A DNA stretch of 64,000 bases, taken from Isoetes taiwanensis (Eukaryota; Streptophyta; Lycopodiopsida; Isoetales; Isoetaceae). Under the pieces are notes generated by a model that was not told where the DNA came from, ran no database searches, and saw only the letters and a list, made by a program, of their open reading frames with translations. The position numbers and the translations under genes are program-made. The first letter of the stretch is position 1. The number at the start of each line of letters is the position of its first letter. The stretch covers positions 9,550,109 to 9,614,108 of the forward strand of contig JAJEKV010000004.1 in the NCBI GenBank assembly GCA_021234155.1. The letters are read 5' to 3'. Positions 44,601-57,095 of this stretch are shown here, piece after piece.

Positions 44601-47600
44601 GTGAAATGTAAAGCTTGTCTTCAATCTTTTGGTAACGTATATCAAACTCGTGCTTGCACATTAGTATCACTAATATACGAGCTGCCTGCAAATAATAAAT
44701 AATCATTATTGTTCCATATCAGACAAAGAGTCCAAAAAGATTTACACAAAGCAAATAAAGACCAAGTTAAATTCTTTCTCGTTGCATCAACAAAATGGTG
44801 AGCCTTCGGGGAAAAACTATTCTTTTTGTACTTTTATGCATTCCTTATGATCTTTTATGCATTCCTTATGATCTCTTCGAGGTAACCTCCCGCGTGCACT
44901 CTTGTATTTTCGGGTAAGAGATAACAAATCCAAAGACCATTCCAAGTTTCCTTTATAAACATGAATACACACACAATAAAATTTGTAGCATTTTATTCTT
45001 TGATTTCCTTGAGAAAAAAAAGAAACGATCTTACCCTAGCCCTTTGAGCCAAGTCATCATGGTCCCATGTAAGAAAAACTTCCTGCATTAGCACTGAAGC
45101 AAGATAGTTTCTGCAATGCAGCATGGAAATAATTAACAATTCGCAGACCAGCCCATAGTTTCTACATGTCCAGATTTTTACTAAAATGGAAGCATATAGA
45201 CAGTGCGACAAGCACAAAAATGAAAGAATGGCATGTTAATCTATTCTGAAAGGCTGAAGCAAGGCTGTGCATATGCCCCTTGCAATAAGAAATATTGATA
45301 TCACACAAACATGATGCTTGAATTACCCTAGCATAAGCCACTCTAAGAATGCAATCAGGATGAATTCAACAACTATAGAGGTTCCCTAATGACCATAATA
45401 CCCAAAAGACACCATTATGGAATCGTTGGACTTGGCATTACGAAGCTATGAAAGGAAAAAGAGAAAGAAGCATACATAGATTGAGAGACAAACCTCTCGG
45501 AAGGATCTCTGCCTGGCATTTCAATAAAAAGATCATGATCACAAACTATTTGAAGAAACGTGAGCTTGCAATCATGTAATGTTGACTGGCACACTCCAGT
45601 AAATTTGTCAAAGTAGAGGGCAACCTGAAACAGAACCATGTATGCATTGCAGATACTGTGTTTAAATCAGCTGCATGCAACTATAATCACACTACTTGAA
45701 AAGTGGGAAATAAATATAAATGTAATAAAAAGAAACAAAGTTCACTAATAGCATGATATAAACTAAAAAAACTGACTGTCCAAAATGATGTCTTGTAATG
45801 ATGACTGACTGGCACACTCCAGTAAATTTTATCAAAGTAAAGGCAACCTGATATGGAATCATGTATGCATTGCAGATACTTTATTTAAGTCAGCTGCTAG
45901 GAAATGCAACCAATCACTCTACCTAGAAACCAGAAAATAAATAAATATAAAGCAACAGAGTTACTAATATGATGTAAACTAGAAAATTGAAGAGAAGCAA
46001 GCTTGCCTTCATTACGTGCTCAATAAATTCTCCTGAGTGACAAAGGAGCGAATGTGTAAAACAATGTGGCCGGAAGCCATAAGAAAATATTGTGTTCTTA
46101 ATTAACAGCACTCTAAAGCAGCAAGATGATCTCAAATAGTTGGTTATAATTGATTCCAATGATCATTTTAGATGGGATTGGTGTTTCTCAAGTGCCTCTA
46201 GGGAAAAGGATACCAGGACATTATCTGTATGCTTGTGCCGGCCTTCTCTGCCAACTGTGTTGATGAAGTTATCTAGTTCGTCAATGTAGAGCCAGAATAG
46301 AGTTGCAACTTACCATAAAACCTTGAGTCACTCAGATGACTAAAATTTGAGAATGGGTGAAATTGATAATTGCTTGAGGCAAGCATCTCTCCAATACTAA
46401 GTTAATTAGCGTAGCTGATGTCTTTCCTCCAATGTAGTTTACAGAAGTGAAGAAAACATAGCACAATGTTTTGTCTGCTTACCAACTCAAACACTTGTCG
46501 TGGATCAATGACAGACAGTAAATCATAACAAAAGAATGCCAGACTACTGTTAAGTCGTCTTGCTAGACTCAGTCCCTTTTTGCAACGTTCATGGACCTCT
46601 GTAAGCAGGCAATCATACAAGTTCAATATGCACCGGAAAACATCATCTGTAAGCTGCAATGGTGGGACATCTTCACCTGAAAAGACAACAGGAAAGCCAA
46701 ATCAGCCAGTTCACAAAGATGAGATTACAATCTAACCATACTCTGAGTAGAAAGAGCATCATGCATAGCTGGCTATAGAAGGGAGGAAGCATAGAACTGT
46801 CATTTCTGCCTCAAAGAGCCTCGTTTGTTTTATATGTCCACATATCCCTACCAATGTGATATTACCTACATTTGTTTCCTTGCAACAAATGATAGAAACA
46901 AGGTTTTTGGTTTAATGCCTACAAAGATTTTATGGGACCATAGTCCGAACATTATTTGAATTCTATTAGCGGAGTACATATGATGTCACTACAGGAATAT
47001 TGTACCATGGAAAAAATATTGATATTAAAGAATCATGATAGCTTAAAGTCATAAAATAAGGAAGCTGGGGTGCATATATCATAACATAGTGTAAACATTT
47101 AAAAGCCCATTAACTCCTTTTGAACTTGCCGACTCTCACAAATTGTCATCACTTAGAAATATCTTCTCACTAGCAATGTCCTGATGCTTCCAATTCGCAT
47201 CCATTCATTACGACGTCACTTTACCAGATTTGAGCTCTTTTCAATGCCACTGGAATCAGCGCGTCATACAGCGCATCATGATACTGCAGTTTGTTTTCAA
47301 CATGGCCAGAAAACCATGTCATATAAGCACCCACTGCATGTCTTTGGAAAAAGAAGGTGGCAACAAATTCTGGTGTGTGCACACTCCTCGAAGTTATATT
47401 TATATTCATCGAGAGAATTTTTTGTGCATCAATCTTAAATCAAAACCTCCTTTAACACCTTTGCTGGGGAAATAGAGTGTTCCCTTCCCAGCTTTATTAT
47501 TGATCATTGTAGCTCATCAACAAGGACCACCAATAATTTTTTCCAGGTGGTACAAATTACATACATGCCTATTGGAAGACCTGGTCAACAAAACAGTCGA

Positions 47601-50600
47601 TAAGGGTCCTCGCAATGATTATTTGTGATGTGGCAGATTCACCGGCTGGCATGTCGTTCTAGTTGTGACGAATTTCATCCCTTTATCTAGCAACAGGATA
47701 ACAAGTGTTATATAGTCTAGGTGAATGCAACTTCCCAATGGAAGACCCCAAAAGCTTGTTGGTAGACAGCTAGATAATGACTTTCAGTACCTGCTAAGAT
47801 TCTCTACATTGACATATAGTTATAACAACTTGAAATTCAGCTAACATTATAGCATAGGGTTTACAACTAGTCATTTCACATCTGAGGAATGGAGGAAGAT
47901 GGAATTAGCAGGAAAGAAGAAGAAAAGAAGGAAAGACTGCAAGAAAGATCCATTAACATCTAAGGTATACCCAAAGGTCTATGAGACGAAAACATTGTGG
48001 ATCTGCAGGAAGGATTATAGCCTCAACACATCAAAATAGTCTAACACTACCCTTTGGCTCTACTTTATTCCTATACTGTCTTCTCTTCTGGAAAACATTG
48101 TTTCTGCTTCTATTTTGTTTCCAGTTTACTTTCATAGAGGTCGCCAATGTTACTCCTTTAATATGATGGAGTTTCCTTTTTCCATCCATCATTCCAAACT
48201 GTTGTGAATCTTCATTGACAAGGAAGAATGAATGATTTCTGTTTGTTTGGGTTGATGCTGTTTCTATCTCTCCTTCAATTTTGAGCAAGCTCGTGAACAA
48301 ATAGAGATACACATTTCTGGTCATAATACTTCATGAGTTCCTAAGGTTGTTGGATTCCTGAAAAGGCAATGATATCTTCCTCTTATGATGTAATAGCCAG
48401 GGCGAGGAAAGATGGAAACAAGATTTATTAAGGACTACTAGAGATCCATAGGGAGACCAATTACATGCCGCAATTTGCATTTGAATCTACAGGGAGGCGG
48501 AGCCTCCCAGTCATTAGACCACGCAGGAATATGAGATCAAAATCTTACAATGTGCACCTTGGTACCTAAGGGACAATATCTATATAATTCAAATATAGCT
48601 TACTTGGCAGAAATGATCACAATCTAATCTGCTTCCATTTCAGTACCAAAGAACCACTTGAAATTTGCTTGTTTCACTCCCATGAAGTAACACTTTTAGG
48701 TTTGTGCCTGCACTTGGTTCTATGCTCTCATGGCTTCAGGATTTAATCTGTTTACTTGAGGTAAAGTGGTATTCAGGAACGGGCAACAGAACCTGCCTTG
48801 TATTTCGTTGAACTGTACATGCAAATGACAAGTGTTCTTCAGATCCAACCTCTCCTAGATTCCTATTTGTGAATTGTCTCTTCCACCCGTCACAATCTTC
48901 AGTTAACTTGAGACTCTAAGTTGCAAATATTGTGGAATAACTGGAACAGGCTTCCTCGGCGTTCAAAGAAAGCTTCTCTGGAAATGCATCTTTGTCCGGG
49001 CTAATAATCCGTTTTGTAAATCCTACCAAACCACATGGCTTGATAAAGCAGCATTATTCTAGTTCGCCAACCAAAACCAGCAGATAATGAGGTGATGTCG
49101 TGATGATAGCTTTTAACTAAACTAGCTTATAGATCAATACAGCCAGAATTATTCATTGACATCCGATCAGGATGCATAGATATCACAAATATTACAAACT
49201 TTCGTGAATATCTACTTGTGTGTTTGTTCGGCATGCCTATCACTGCTCAGTTTCTGCAGAAGCTATCTGCATCCTTTAAAGACCATGCAGACAGTGCAGT
49301 CACCGGCACATGTCCCTTCGTCAAGTGCACTTCCATTTTGATTCTTGTACGTCAGCACTTTTTAGAAGGTTGGATCTCCTAATAGTGGGTGAAACCTGTA
49401 TTCTTAAATCCAGCTCCAGATCACAGAAATTATGATACATTGGTAACTCGAGGGGGATTTATCAACAGTGCTTGCACAAATTACTTTTTAAGCTCTTAAT
49501 TGAGATCTATATATGATTCCCTTTGGCACGATGAAGAACGTACATCCATGTAAGTTACATATGATCTTATTAACCTTGAACCTGCTACAGGGTTTGCGGT
49601 GCTTGTAGCGAGGCATGGTTTGAGAGAAATTACAAGCAATGCACTATTTGAAGGCTTCATACATATTCCAAACATGAGATAGCTTGTGAAAATACCCAAT
49701 GGTAAGTTATCTGAGAATGCTCGTGCTTGCTCTAGAGCAGCAGACTTCACTATCAGCTCCAGAAATACCCATGCCATAGAAAGAACGTCATCATATACAG
49801 GGCCAACACGGTAGCCTTTGGCCTGTTGAAAAACAATGTGTCATTAGAGACTATGGGGTTCAAATCAAGAATACATTTGCTAATACCAAACGAATTTTCC
49901 TATTGTTCAATTATAGATCATGTACACATTCTGCTCCCCACTTCATTTAAAGAGCCTAGTTCATCTTTCCTTAATACCACCCATCCATTTTTACAAAAAA
50001 ACTCCTTGCTTCAGAAAGTTGTGCCGAAGGCACTTAAGAGGAGAGTGCTATGCGATTGCAAACATCATGGAGATTTGTTATTTGAAACCCATGCAACATT
50101 TCATCTCCAAGCTGTGGCTACCAAAATGTGTACACCAAAAAAAGAAACCCACACAACGCCGAATTGTCTTTAGACGAGATAACACTATACATCTAAATTT
50201 TCATACCTTGCTTCGAGCCAAGCCCCGCCACACATTACAAAGCCCAGGATAAACCGGTGCTTGTTCACCATTGAAATCATCGAACACATAGTCAACATAC
50301 TGGACAAGGTAAGCATTACGTTCTGCACCATCTGATGACTCCTGTTGCGCCCTATATGATTCCTGTTGCACCCTATAGAAAAGAGTCAAACGAGTTGGAA
50401 AAAGATAATCTAAATTCCAGCTGTTTGAGTCATAGATAGCAGTATACCTAGTTAAGATAGCCACCATTGCTCGAAATGCAGCAACCTTCACAATGTGCAA
50501 GACCGTTTAAGTAAACCATAAAGCAATATGGTTAAAAATTCTAGTGCTTCACAGATCCAATTTGTATTATCTCGCTATTTCAATTGTGACTAGGACAGGC

Positions 50601-53600
50601 TTGCTTGTTCTAAACGATCAGATACCTCCACAGGAAAAAATTTACACCAGAATGGACCATAAGTATAGTAATCCTTTGATTGTCAGATTGGGATGGACCA
50701 GCTGTCCCTTTTTTCATCATAAAGTTCTAATTTTAAACATAAGATAAAGAGAGAGGGAAGGTTATGATAGGGATATCACGTGGCAATATCTACCCCACCT
50801 ACACGCTTGGTGACTACCCATCACCTAGAGATTGAATGTGAATATGAGAATCTAATAATATAGTTGCATGGACTGATGTCATAGGACCTAATCCGAATCC
50901 GAATCCGAATCCGAATCCGAATCCGAATCCGAATCCGAATCCCGGACGCCCGAACGCCCGACCCCAATCCCAATTCTAATTCTATATATATTAAATAAAT
51001 CTTATTCTATATATATTAATTTTAAATAAGTTCATAGTGATGGTACCTGAAGTGTCTCTCCACTATCACCAATTAAGTATAAAAGCATATTTAGGAAAGG
51101 ATATAAAAATTGTGTCATGGAAGTAGAATCAACATTCTTCAAGCTGTTAATTGCCTGCAATAGAATTAAACAATGCACTCTTAATTTCTTCCAGTAAAAC
51201 AATACTAAAACTTTATCCTTAAATGTATTCTAGCATTCCTCAGCTGATACAAACGTTGCTTAAACATGGTCAACTACTACCAAGGAAAAGTGAGCCAAAC
51301 AGGAAAGCGACTCTTGACAACTCTCGATCCATTTTACTCTTAGTTATCGCATGCATGTGCCAGATTTGGTGTTTGGAAGCCTACCTGAAGTGTGTATTAA
51401 AAGGCAATCCCTCACTAAAAAACATAAAGGACCAATTTTTATTATCCTCTATTGCTAACAGAGAAAATTTGAAGAAAGGTTTATTTATTGAACATCAGCT
51501 TACTTTTCCCTGCAGCTAAGTCAGATCCTATAAGATTATATCCCACAGACTCAAACATCAAGCCAAAGACACGAGGGCAATCCCCTTACTAAAATAGTTT
51601 CACTTGCCTCAAGTAGTTCAGATCCCCATGGAGGACTTGTCCTTAAACTGTGCCGGTCGAACTCATCAAAAAAGTCATGAACGCGTTCATTCATAGGATA
51701 TATGGAAGAACAAAGACGCAATCGCAACTTAAAAATGGTCCGGCCATCCTCTACATATTCCAACTTGTCCTGTGTAGAAACAAAAAGCCAGACACTCAGG
51801 CCACTGAAAATGCCGCATGTTGTCCATGGCTAAAAGACCTTACACCTTCAGCATCCCTCACAAACAAATTAGACAAAAACGACTTATAATTGCGGAGTTA
51901 AATTGGTACCTCTATTGCTTCCAATAGACCTTACAAATTTTGCATCTTGGCATCACTCTTTGCAGTTAACAAACTCATGATTAAAGGTTTACTCTCCGAC
52001 ATCGAATCCATTCAAGTTAATCTAGATGGGGAAGCTTAAATTCTATTCTATGGAAACATGCAGTATAGACAATTGTCCTGATAAACATTTTTATTCAACA
52101 TGTGAGAGCAAATATTCTCACCGAATATTAACGGAAAAGCAAATACTAAAGGGAGTTTGAAATTCACCTTCATATTGTCTTGAAGATAGTGCGGCAGCAG
52201 CTCCTTAACAATTGGCAAGCTACCGTCCGATAACCTCAAAGCTCTGGGAAAAGAAAAATCAGATACTCACTGATGTGCTGCTAATTGTCTACCAAAAGTG
52301 GCAATTGCCTATTTAATTCATGGCACTTACTGTGATCCCAATGAAATTGGTAAAAATGCATAGCCAATAATTGTCTGCAAGAGACGCCAAGGAGAATAAG
52401 GTATCACACGTTGATGCCAGTGTCAGAAGAAGCAAACAAAGCAACACCACTCTCACCGGTTTTGGCGCTTCCAGCTTCATATGCAAATCAACATGGAAGA
52501 AAGTAAAGAGGATGTGGTGTTGTGTAGTTGAAACAGCAGGAAGACGGATCTTAAACTCGTCGTGGAAATAAGAAGTCCGAGCACTCACTGCAATCTGGGA
52601 ATGAACATAACTTTGCAGTCCAACACTTGGATCCTTGGCATAAATAGTCTGTACCAATAAAGAACAACATTTTTTGTATCAGCTTTGTTGATGAATACTC
52701 GAAAGATGAAGTCCATAATGTCCAAACCTCTAAACCCTGCTTGTGGATGTTAATGTCATCATCCTTAAACTGCACGCGAATAAATAAATTACGTTTCCGG
52801 CTGAGGCTAACAGACTGGGGATACACATAAAGACAGTGCACCAACTGGGTGAATGGTTCATTTCTGGTAAATAACCGGAAGTCAAGGGCACGGAACTGCA
52901 TAAGGAGCAATATTTTTTCAGTCAGACACACGTATAGGATCGATTTCAAGATGACGCATAATAAATGCAATACAACATTGTCATAAAGATTCCAATGCCA
53001 TTCATACATCAGATATGTTCCCTTCTGAAATGCCTTGTTGCTCAGAACCTGAGACTACTGTCTTTGGCAGATGCATCTGATCACCATTTCCCCGTTTTGC
53101 ATGCCCATTGTTCAGCCTGCTACTTATTCCAGAACTATTCTCAGCCGATATTCCATCATAATTTACATGATCTGGAGGATTACTGGGGCTACTTGCATTT
53201 GAGCTGTTCTCGACTTCAATTTCCTCTGTTGAGATCCGCTCAACCTCCAAACGAAGAGTGGCCTTTACAGGCTTATGTATCTTTTTCTTTGGATCCTGTG
53301 CTACAAAAGACATTCTCATCAAGATTCTTGTTAAAACAGGAAAAGTGCAACAGTCATGGGACTAATGGGAACCTGTAACCAATCTTCATTGTAACAATCT
53401 TTGACCCTATTCAAGCCAGGGATCTCAATGATAACGGGGGAGTTAAAACAATCTTGGACATGTCTATTTCCTGATAAACTCCTCCCATCTGCATCCAGAA
53501 TGTCCGTTGACCCTGCACCCCGAGGACTACTTGGTGACGAGATACCCGGAATCCCATTCCCAATATTCATCTCAAATAATGGAACTACTGCCCAAGCAAA

Positions 53601-55995
53601 CGGTTCTCTGAATGGCATTATTCGCGCCCACACTTGCAGCCTCTGCTTTTCCTTTTCAGTTAAATGTACCTGTTATGATAGCACATAATTAAGGGAATGG
53701 TTTTCCATAAACCATGTACACATTCTAAGAACATCTTATTCATCCAGGATTTTCTGGGGGCTTACTTTCTAAAGCCTACAAAAATGTGAACCACAAGTTG
53801 TATCTTAGCAAGTGATTGCAAATAGAGCATTATACTAGTTCTGTATCCACTTTAGGGCTTCCTACATTGTTTAACTTATATACATTCCGTGATAGCACGT
53901 GATTTTTCTAGAAATATCTTTATTTATCCAGGATTTACAGGTGGTTTACTTCCTAAGGTCTACAAAGATGTGAGCTACAAGTTGTACCTTAACAAGCCTA
54001 TGGCAAATACAGCGCATAACACTTAGTTTTGCATCTATTTTAGAGCTTTCTACGTTGTTTAACTCGTATACATTTCATTCCCACTTACCTTCTACTAGTT
54101 CAAATTTCAATAACCTATGCCTTCCAAAACAAAAAAAGACTTACTGGTTCTTTGCGTGAATAGACAGAAGACTTGATGCCACCTTCTTCCGTTGCATGTT
54201 TTTCAAGCTGAATAAGCATGTACACTGAGGGTGATATTGAATCCAAGGAGAATACTGCACGCCTATGTAGCACGAGCGTTTCCTGAAATAACAAAAGGAG
54301 CATATATGAGATTCTATCGGTCACTTTATAAATATTCTCCCCCAAGCACAATGAATACAGGCTTTCTCCAGTCCTACAGTAGCCTACTGTCTATCTTTAA
54401 CGCTCCAAGATGGCAAACACATTACCTCAGAATTTTCACCTGGTAAAAACTGAAAAGAGAAGTCTTCTGAGAGTTTCTCTCGTCTCTCACGATGGTATAG
54501 GCTTAAGGTACCATAAATGGGTTCTGCAGGTGAATAAACGGTATCAATTGACTGACAATGACTCTACAGCAAACATGCCTTATCTTACCAACAAAGCCTG
54601 CCTGAAGCTTAAGTGATATCACTTTCACAGCAACTTTTAATCCGCTGCACAGTTACATGGTCAGATTATCCAATCAAATTGAACTGTCATTTATGTGCAA
54701 TACTTCAACCAATAACACCTTTGATATGTTGAAGCGTGAAGCTCTTGCATCCTCTGGCCAAAAATGGTTGCCCTTTCTGACTCCCAATTGAAGGCAGGCT
54801 CGTAAGCATGTAAAGGAGAAGGACCCAAATGCTGGAAAAAAAGTTCATCCACATGTAACTGATAATGCATTGTAAAGCACAGATACAACAATGTAACAAT
54901 TTATCATAACGAAGCCCAGTTATAATACATACTTTAGGAAGCCACCTGCAATGTGAACCTGCCAGGTCTTTCTTATTTGATTGTCTTCCAGATGTTGTGG
55001 GTTCTTCATCATCCGGACAATCGTCATTTCTAGCTTGATGCAAATTAGCTAGATGTATTTCTGATAGTGTCCAAAAATAATATGTGTAAGAAAGCCAAGC
55101 ACTTAGTGAGAAGATAGAGAAAGATGCCCCAAGGCATCATACAAAAATTATTTCTGATTGAAGTACACTTCCATGCTTTAAATGCAATCTAACTCCTAGG
55201 CAAAGAAGAATGGCAACAAAGAAATACAGTACTTTTAATGTCCACTACAGACCAACTGAGAAAATGCATCTGATAACTTTCTTGCCTGTTTCTACATCTG
55301 TGTCAGGTCCTTCAAATATTTGGCTCTGGAAAGATGAGCGTTGAATACTTCCATAACATCCGTATTTGCCTTCGTCCTTTAGCCAATCTGTCTTGTAGCA
55401 TTGTACCAATATCCTCAGGTGAGGCCACTGGTCCAGGTTGCCATTCAACTGTAACATACATTTATTCAAGTGCATTATGAAATTACGTCAGACATAATAT
55501 AACAAAACTATCTTATACAGTTAGTTGATTCCTGTTTTGCATTCTAAGACTTGAAGCACCGCTGTTTAAAGCATTACGCTTGAAGGCTTGGCCATCACGG
55601 CCAGACTATTTTCTAGAGAGCAAGTATGATAACAATATAAGCTACGTAATCTACGCATAAGTTATAGTTTCGTGGTTATACTCACTTCCATGATGATTGA
55701 GGTAGAAGTTAGAAACAAAACCGAAGACACCCTAATGGGCAAAGGCAATTCACAAAATGGGCATCAAACAGAGAGACGAAGAGGCTATAATGTCAAATGG
55801 CATTTTGGTTTTGGATATGCACAGCGCCCATTTTGTCGAGCAAAATGAATTTTGCCATCTTAACTTTCAAGAAAATGCATACTTGCTGCATTAAACCTTT
55901 ACAGAGAAAAGAGAACTTACCGCTGGATCGAGAGCTGTGGAATGAACAGAAGATGCATGGGGAATGCGCTTGAAACGCTGCCCCGGAAGAGACAT
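40081..55995 (-). CDS. SPK1: SPIKE1, DOCK-family Rop/Rac guanine nucleotide exchange factor
   Basis: Thirty exons, all with AG acceptors and matching phases, give 1,847 codons (Arabidopsis SPK1: about 1,830). Exons (minus strand): 55995-55921, 55448-55286, 55060-54933, 54831-54719, 54644-54589, 54523-54426, 54282-54145, 53669-53373, 53295-53008, 52895-52728, 52648-52457, 52374-52331, 52243-52168, 51769-51608, 51154-51047, 50485-50448, 50372-50207, 49822-49696, 46676-46483, 45624-45494, 45110-45035, 44685-44575, 44316-44134, 43029-42886, 42757-42584, 42452-42105, 42031-41699, 41629-41444, 41376-40405, 40335-40081. The start MSLPGQRFKRIP followed by NLDQWPHL, and the C-terminus HYIPAILSEL, match the family. 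The protein loads GTP on Rop GTPases, controlling actin, cell shape and ER-exit processes through the WAVE/ARP2/3 pathway. It contains a lipid-binding DHR-1 and a catalytic DHR-2. Introns 2 and 14 have GC donors. No stop or frameshift is seen, so I consider it functional. Confidence 0.95.
45625..46482 (-). other. SPK1 intron 19 with a decayed copy of the exon 20 border
   Basis: About 45,786-46,000 repeats 45,575-45,785, which covers the start of exon 20 (to 45,624) and adjacent intron. Shared runs include 'ctggcacactccagtaaatt' and 'catgtatgcattgcagatac'. The copy keeps the AG acceptor before its pseudo-exon, but an extra base in 'aaaattta' shifts the frame. Family alignment requires exon 19 (ending FEL) to join exon 20 (VALYFDKFTGVC) directly, so the copy is not used. 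Confidence 0.8.
46677..49695 (-). other. SPK1 intron 18, 3.0 kb
   Basis: The largest intron of the gene, between the exon ending in LPLG and the exon starting EDVPP. Open frames inside (for example 47,184-47,475 and 47,981-48,324) carry no motifs and need not be genes. A SINE candidate occupies about 48,390-48,545. No other structure is evident. Confidence 0.8.
48390..48545 (-). mobile_element. tRNA-derived SINE candidate in SPK1 intron 18
   Basis: On the minus strand 'gtggtctaatgactgggagg' resembles an RNA polymerase III A box. About 30 bases later 'gtagattcaaatgc' resembles a B box. The spacing fits a tRNA head, but the cloverleaf is not complete, so it is not a tRNA gene. A body of about 90 bp follows. 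Same orientation as SPK1. Confidence 0.45.
50351..50393 (-). other. duplicated splice acceptor of SPK1 exon 17
   Basis: Two acceptors 21 nt apart lie in a direct duplication: ctatag followed by GGTGCAACAGGAATC (exon start 50,372), and atatag followed by GGCGCAACAGGAGTC (exon start 50,351). Both keep the reading frame. The upstream one adds seven residues (RVQQESY before RAQQESSD); the downstream one restores the length seen in other plant SPK1 proteins. Confidence 0.85.
50887..50942. repeat. (AATCCG)n microsatellite in SPK1 intron 15
   Basis: Nine or so perfect AATCCG units between exons 15 and 16, followed by 'cccggacgcccgaacgcccg', another short GC-rich repeat, and then AT-rich sequence. 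On the transcript it is (CGGATT)n. It differs from the plant telomere repeat. Confidence 0.95.
52168..52895 (-). other. SPK1: SPK1 DHR-1 (C2-like) domain, exons 10-13
   Basis: These exons encode about residues 453-612. They include LSRKRNLFIRVQFKDDD, SYFHDEFKIRLPA, HHILFTFFHVDLHMKLEAPK and IIGYAFLPI, the strand pattern of the DOCK C2-like DHR-1 domain that binds phosphoinositides at membranes. Exon 12 is only 44 nt and was too short to appear as a separate open frame; its phase (2) is rescued by the first base of exon 13. Confidence 0.9.
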
Positions 55996-57095
55996 CTGCT
56001 AGTTTCTTTATTTCGTATTTCCTTTATAGTAATCTGCTTCCATGAGTACTTCTATCCTGTTTAACTCCTGTTTCTGAGAACTGGCCAGCATAAACCGTCA
56101 GAATATACCTAATAAGCAGCAGATTAGGGGCATGTATATACAGCTGTAAATAATGTGTGTGAAGTATTCAAGCAAATGAGCCAAAACAAGACATTAATTG
56201 CAGCCATTATAAGGACATGCCATATTCTCCACTCAAACACTCATCCGCTTCATGCATACATTGCTGGGAAAGCTTAAACAGCATGGCACTTGAGTGAAAT
56301 CCAAATAGGTACAGTTCGCTTAATGCATGATATTCACTAGATTTTCAACTTAGCAATTTGCTCTCTCTCTTCCTAAAGTTTCTGCGTTCACTGCTTTTCA
56401 TCAGGTTGGATCTCTGCACTTCATTTTGCATTCTACCATGATGAGCATTGCCCAGAAGAAGCAGCTACTAGCCATTGATCAACTGTCATGCATGGTTTGT
56501 TGCACACCTGCAATATCTTGCTGCCTCAAAAGCATGTGCTTTTACATAATTGAAGAACAGAAAGGTGGATGGGACTTTAGTAGACAAAGGAAATCGGACA
56601 GCAGACAAATGTCATGACCGAAGATCAACTGGAAGGAAAATAGTGAGGATCAAATTTTCATTTTTGATGCTTCTGAAAATGTTATTCTTACTGGCATTGC
56701 CAGAAGAAATGAATAAAACAAAGCTGCTTACTACCCCCAGCTTCAGGATATGCATTTCCGACAAGAGAGAAGAGAAAAAAAAAATCGATCTGGGGATGCA
56801 GTACCTCTAACTTCCAGGAGGAAGGACATTCTTCAAAGTCAGCATCACCATTAAGGCGAAACAATGCAGGCTTTGGTTTGGCAGCATGTAGAGTAGAAAG
56901 GCCGGCACTCGAGCTTTCTCAGTTTCTCGTAGACGTGGGACCGCTCTTGCCGTCCATTCTGAGCTGCTCATCAATGGAGGATCCTCCGCCCCCTCCCTGC
57001 TACTCTGGCAAGTATGACGGCGCCGCTGGCGTCGCCGCCACCAAGTTCCCGAAAAATGCCTAACTAAACATTGTTTTCAGAATTAACTTTCCCTT
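55996..57095 (-). promoter_or_regulatory. SPK1 upstream region with a GC-rich putative 5' UTR exon
   Basis: The SPK1 start codon directly follows 'aactagcag', a good acceptor, so the 5' UTR is probably split. A candidate upstream exon lies within about 56,805-57,060 (GC-rich, ending TTAGAG before gtactg at 56,804). On that strand it has a short upstream frame (MDGKSGPTSTRN, stop), then open sequence FRLNGDADFEECPSSWKLE up to the donor. The plus strand offers only a 29-codon frame MEDPPPPPCYSGKYDG. Inference only; transcript data would settle it. Confidence 0.35.

Noticed and set aside
45923-46159. Open frame with CHSGEFIEHVMK as an extra SPK1 exon
   Set aside because: Exon 19 joined directly to exon 20 restores the conserved RQVFELVALYFDKF junction in phase; no extra residues are expected, and the only donor would be non-standard.
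48390-48545. tRNA gene
   Set aside because: A- and B-box-like motifs are present but no acceptor stem or complete cloverleaf can be formed.
50887-50942. Interstitial telomere repeat
   Set aside because: The unit is AATCCG, not the plant TTTAGGG or its complement.
53296-53300. SPK1 exon 9 starting five bases earlier (after 'ttttgtag')
   Set aside because: That acceptor breaks the frame; starting at 53,295 after 'gcacag' gives the conserved LQ-DPKKKIHKP join.
56878-57063. Plus-strand 61-codon frame with a Pro run as a small gene
   Set aside because: Only a short GC-rich frame with no family resemblance; the same block fits a 5' UTR exon on the other strand at least as well.
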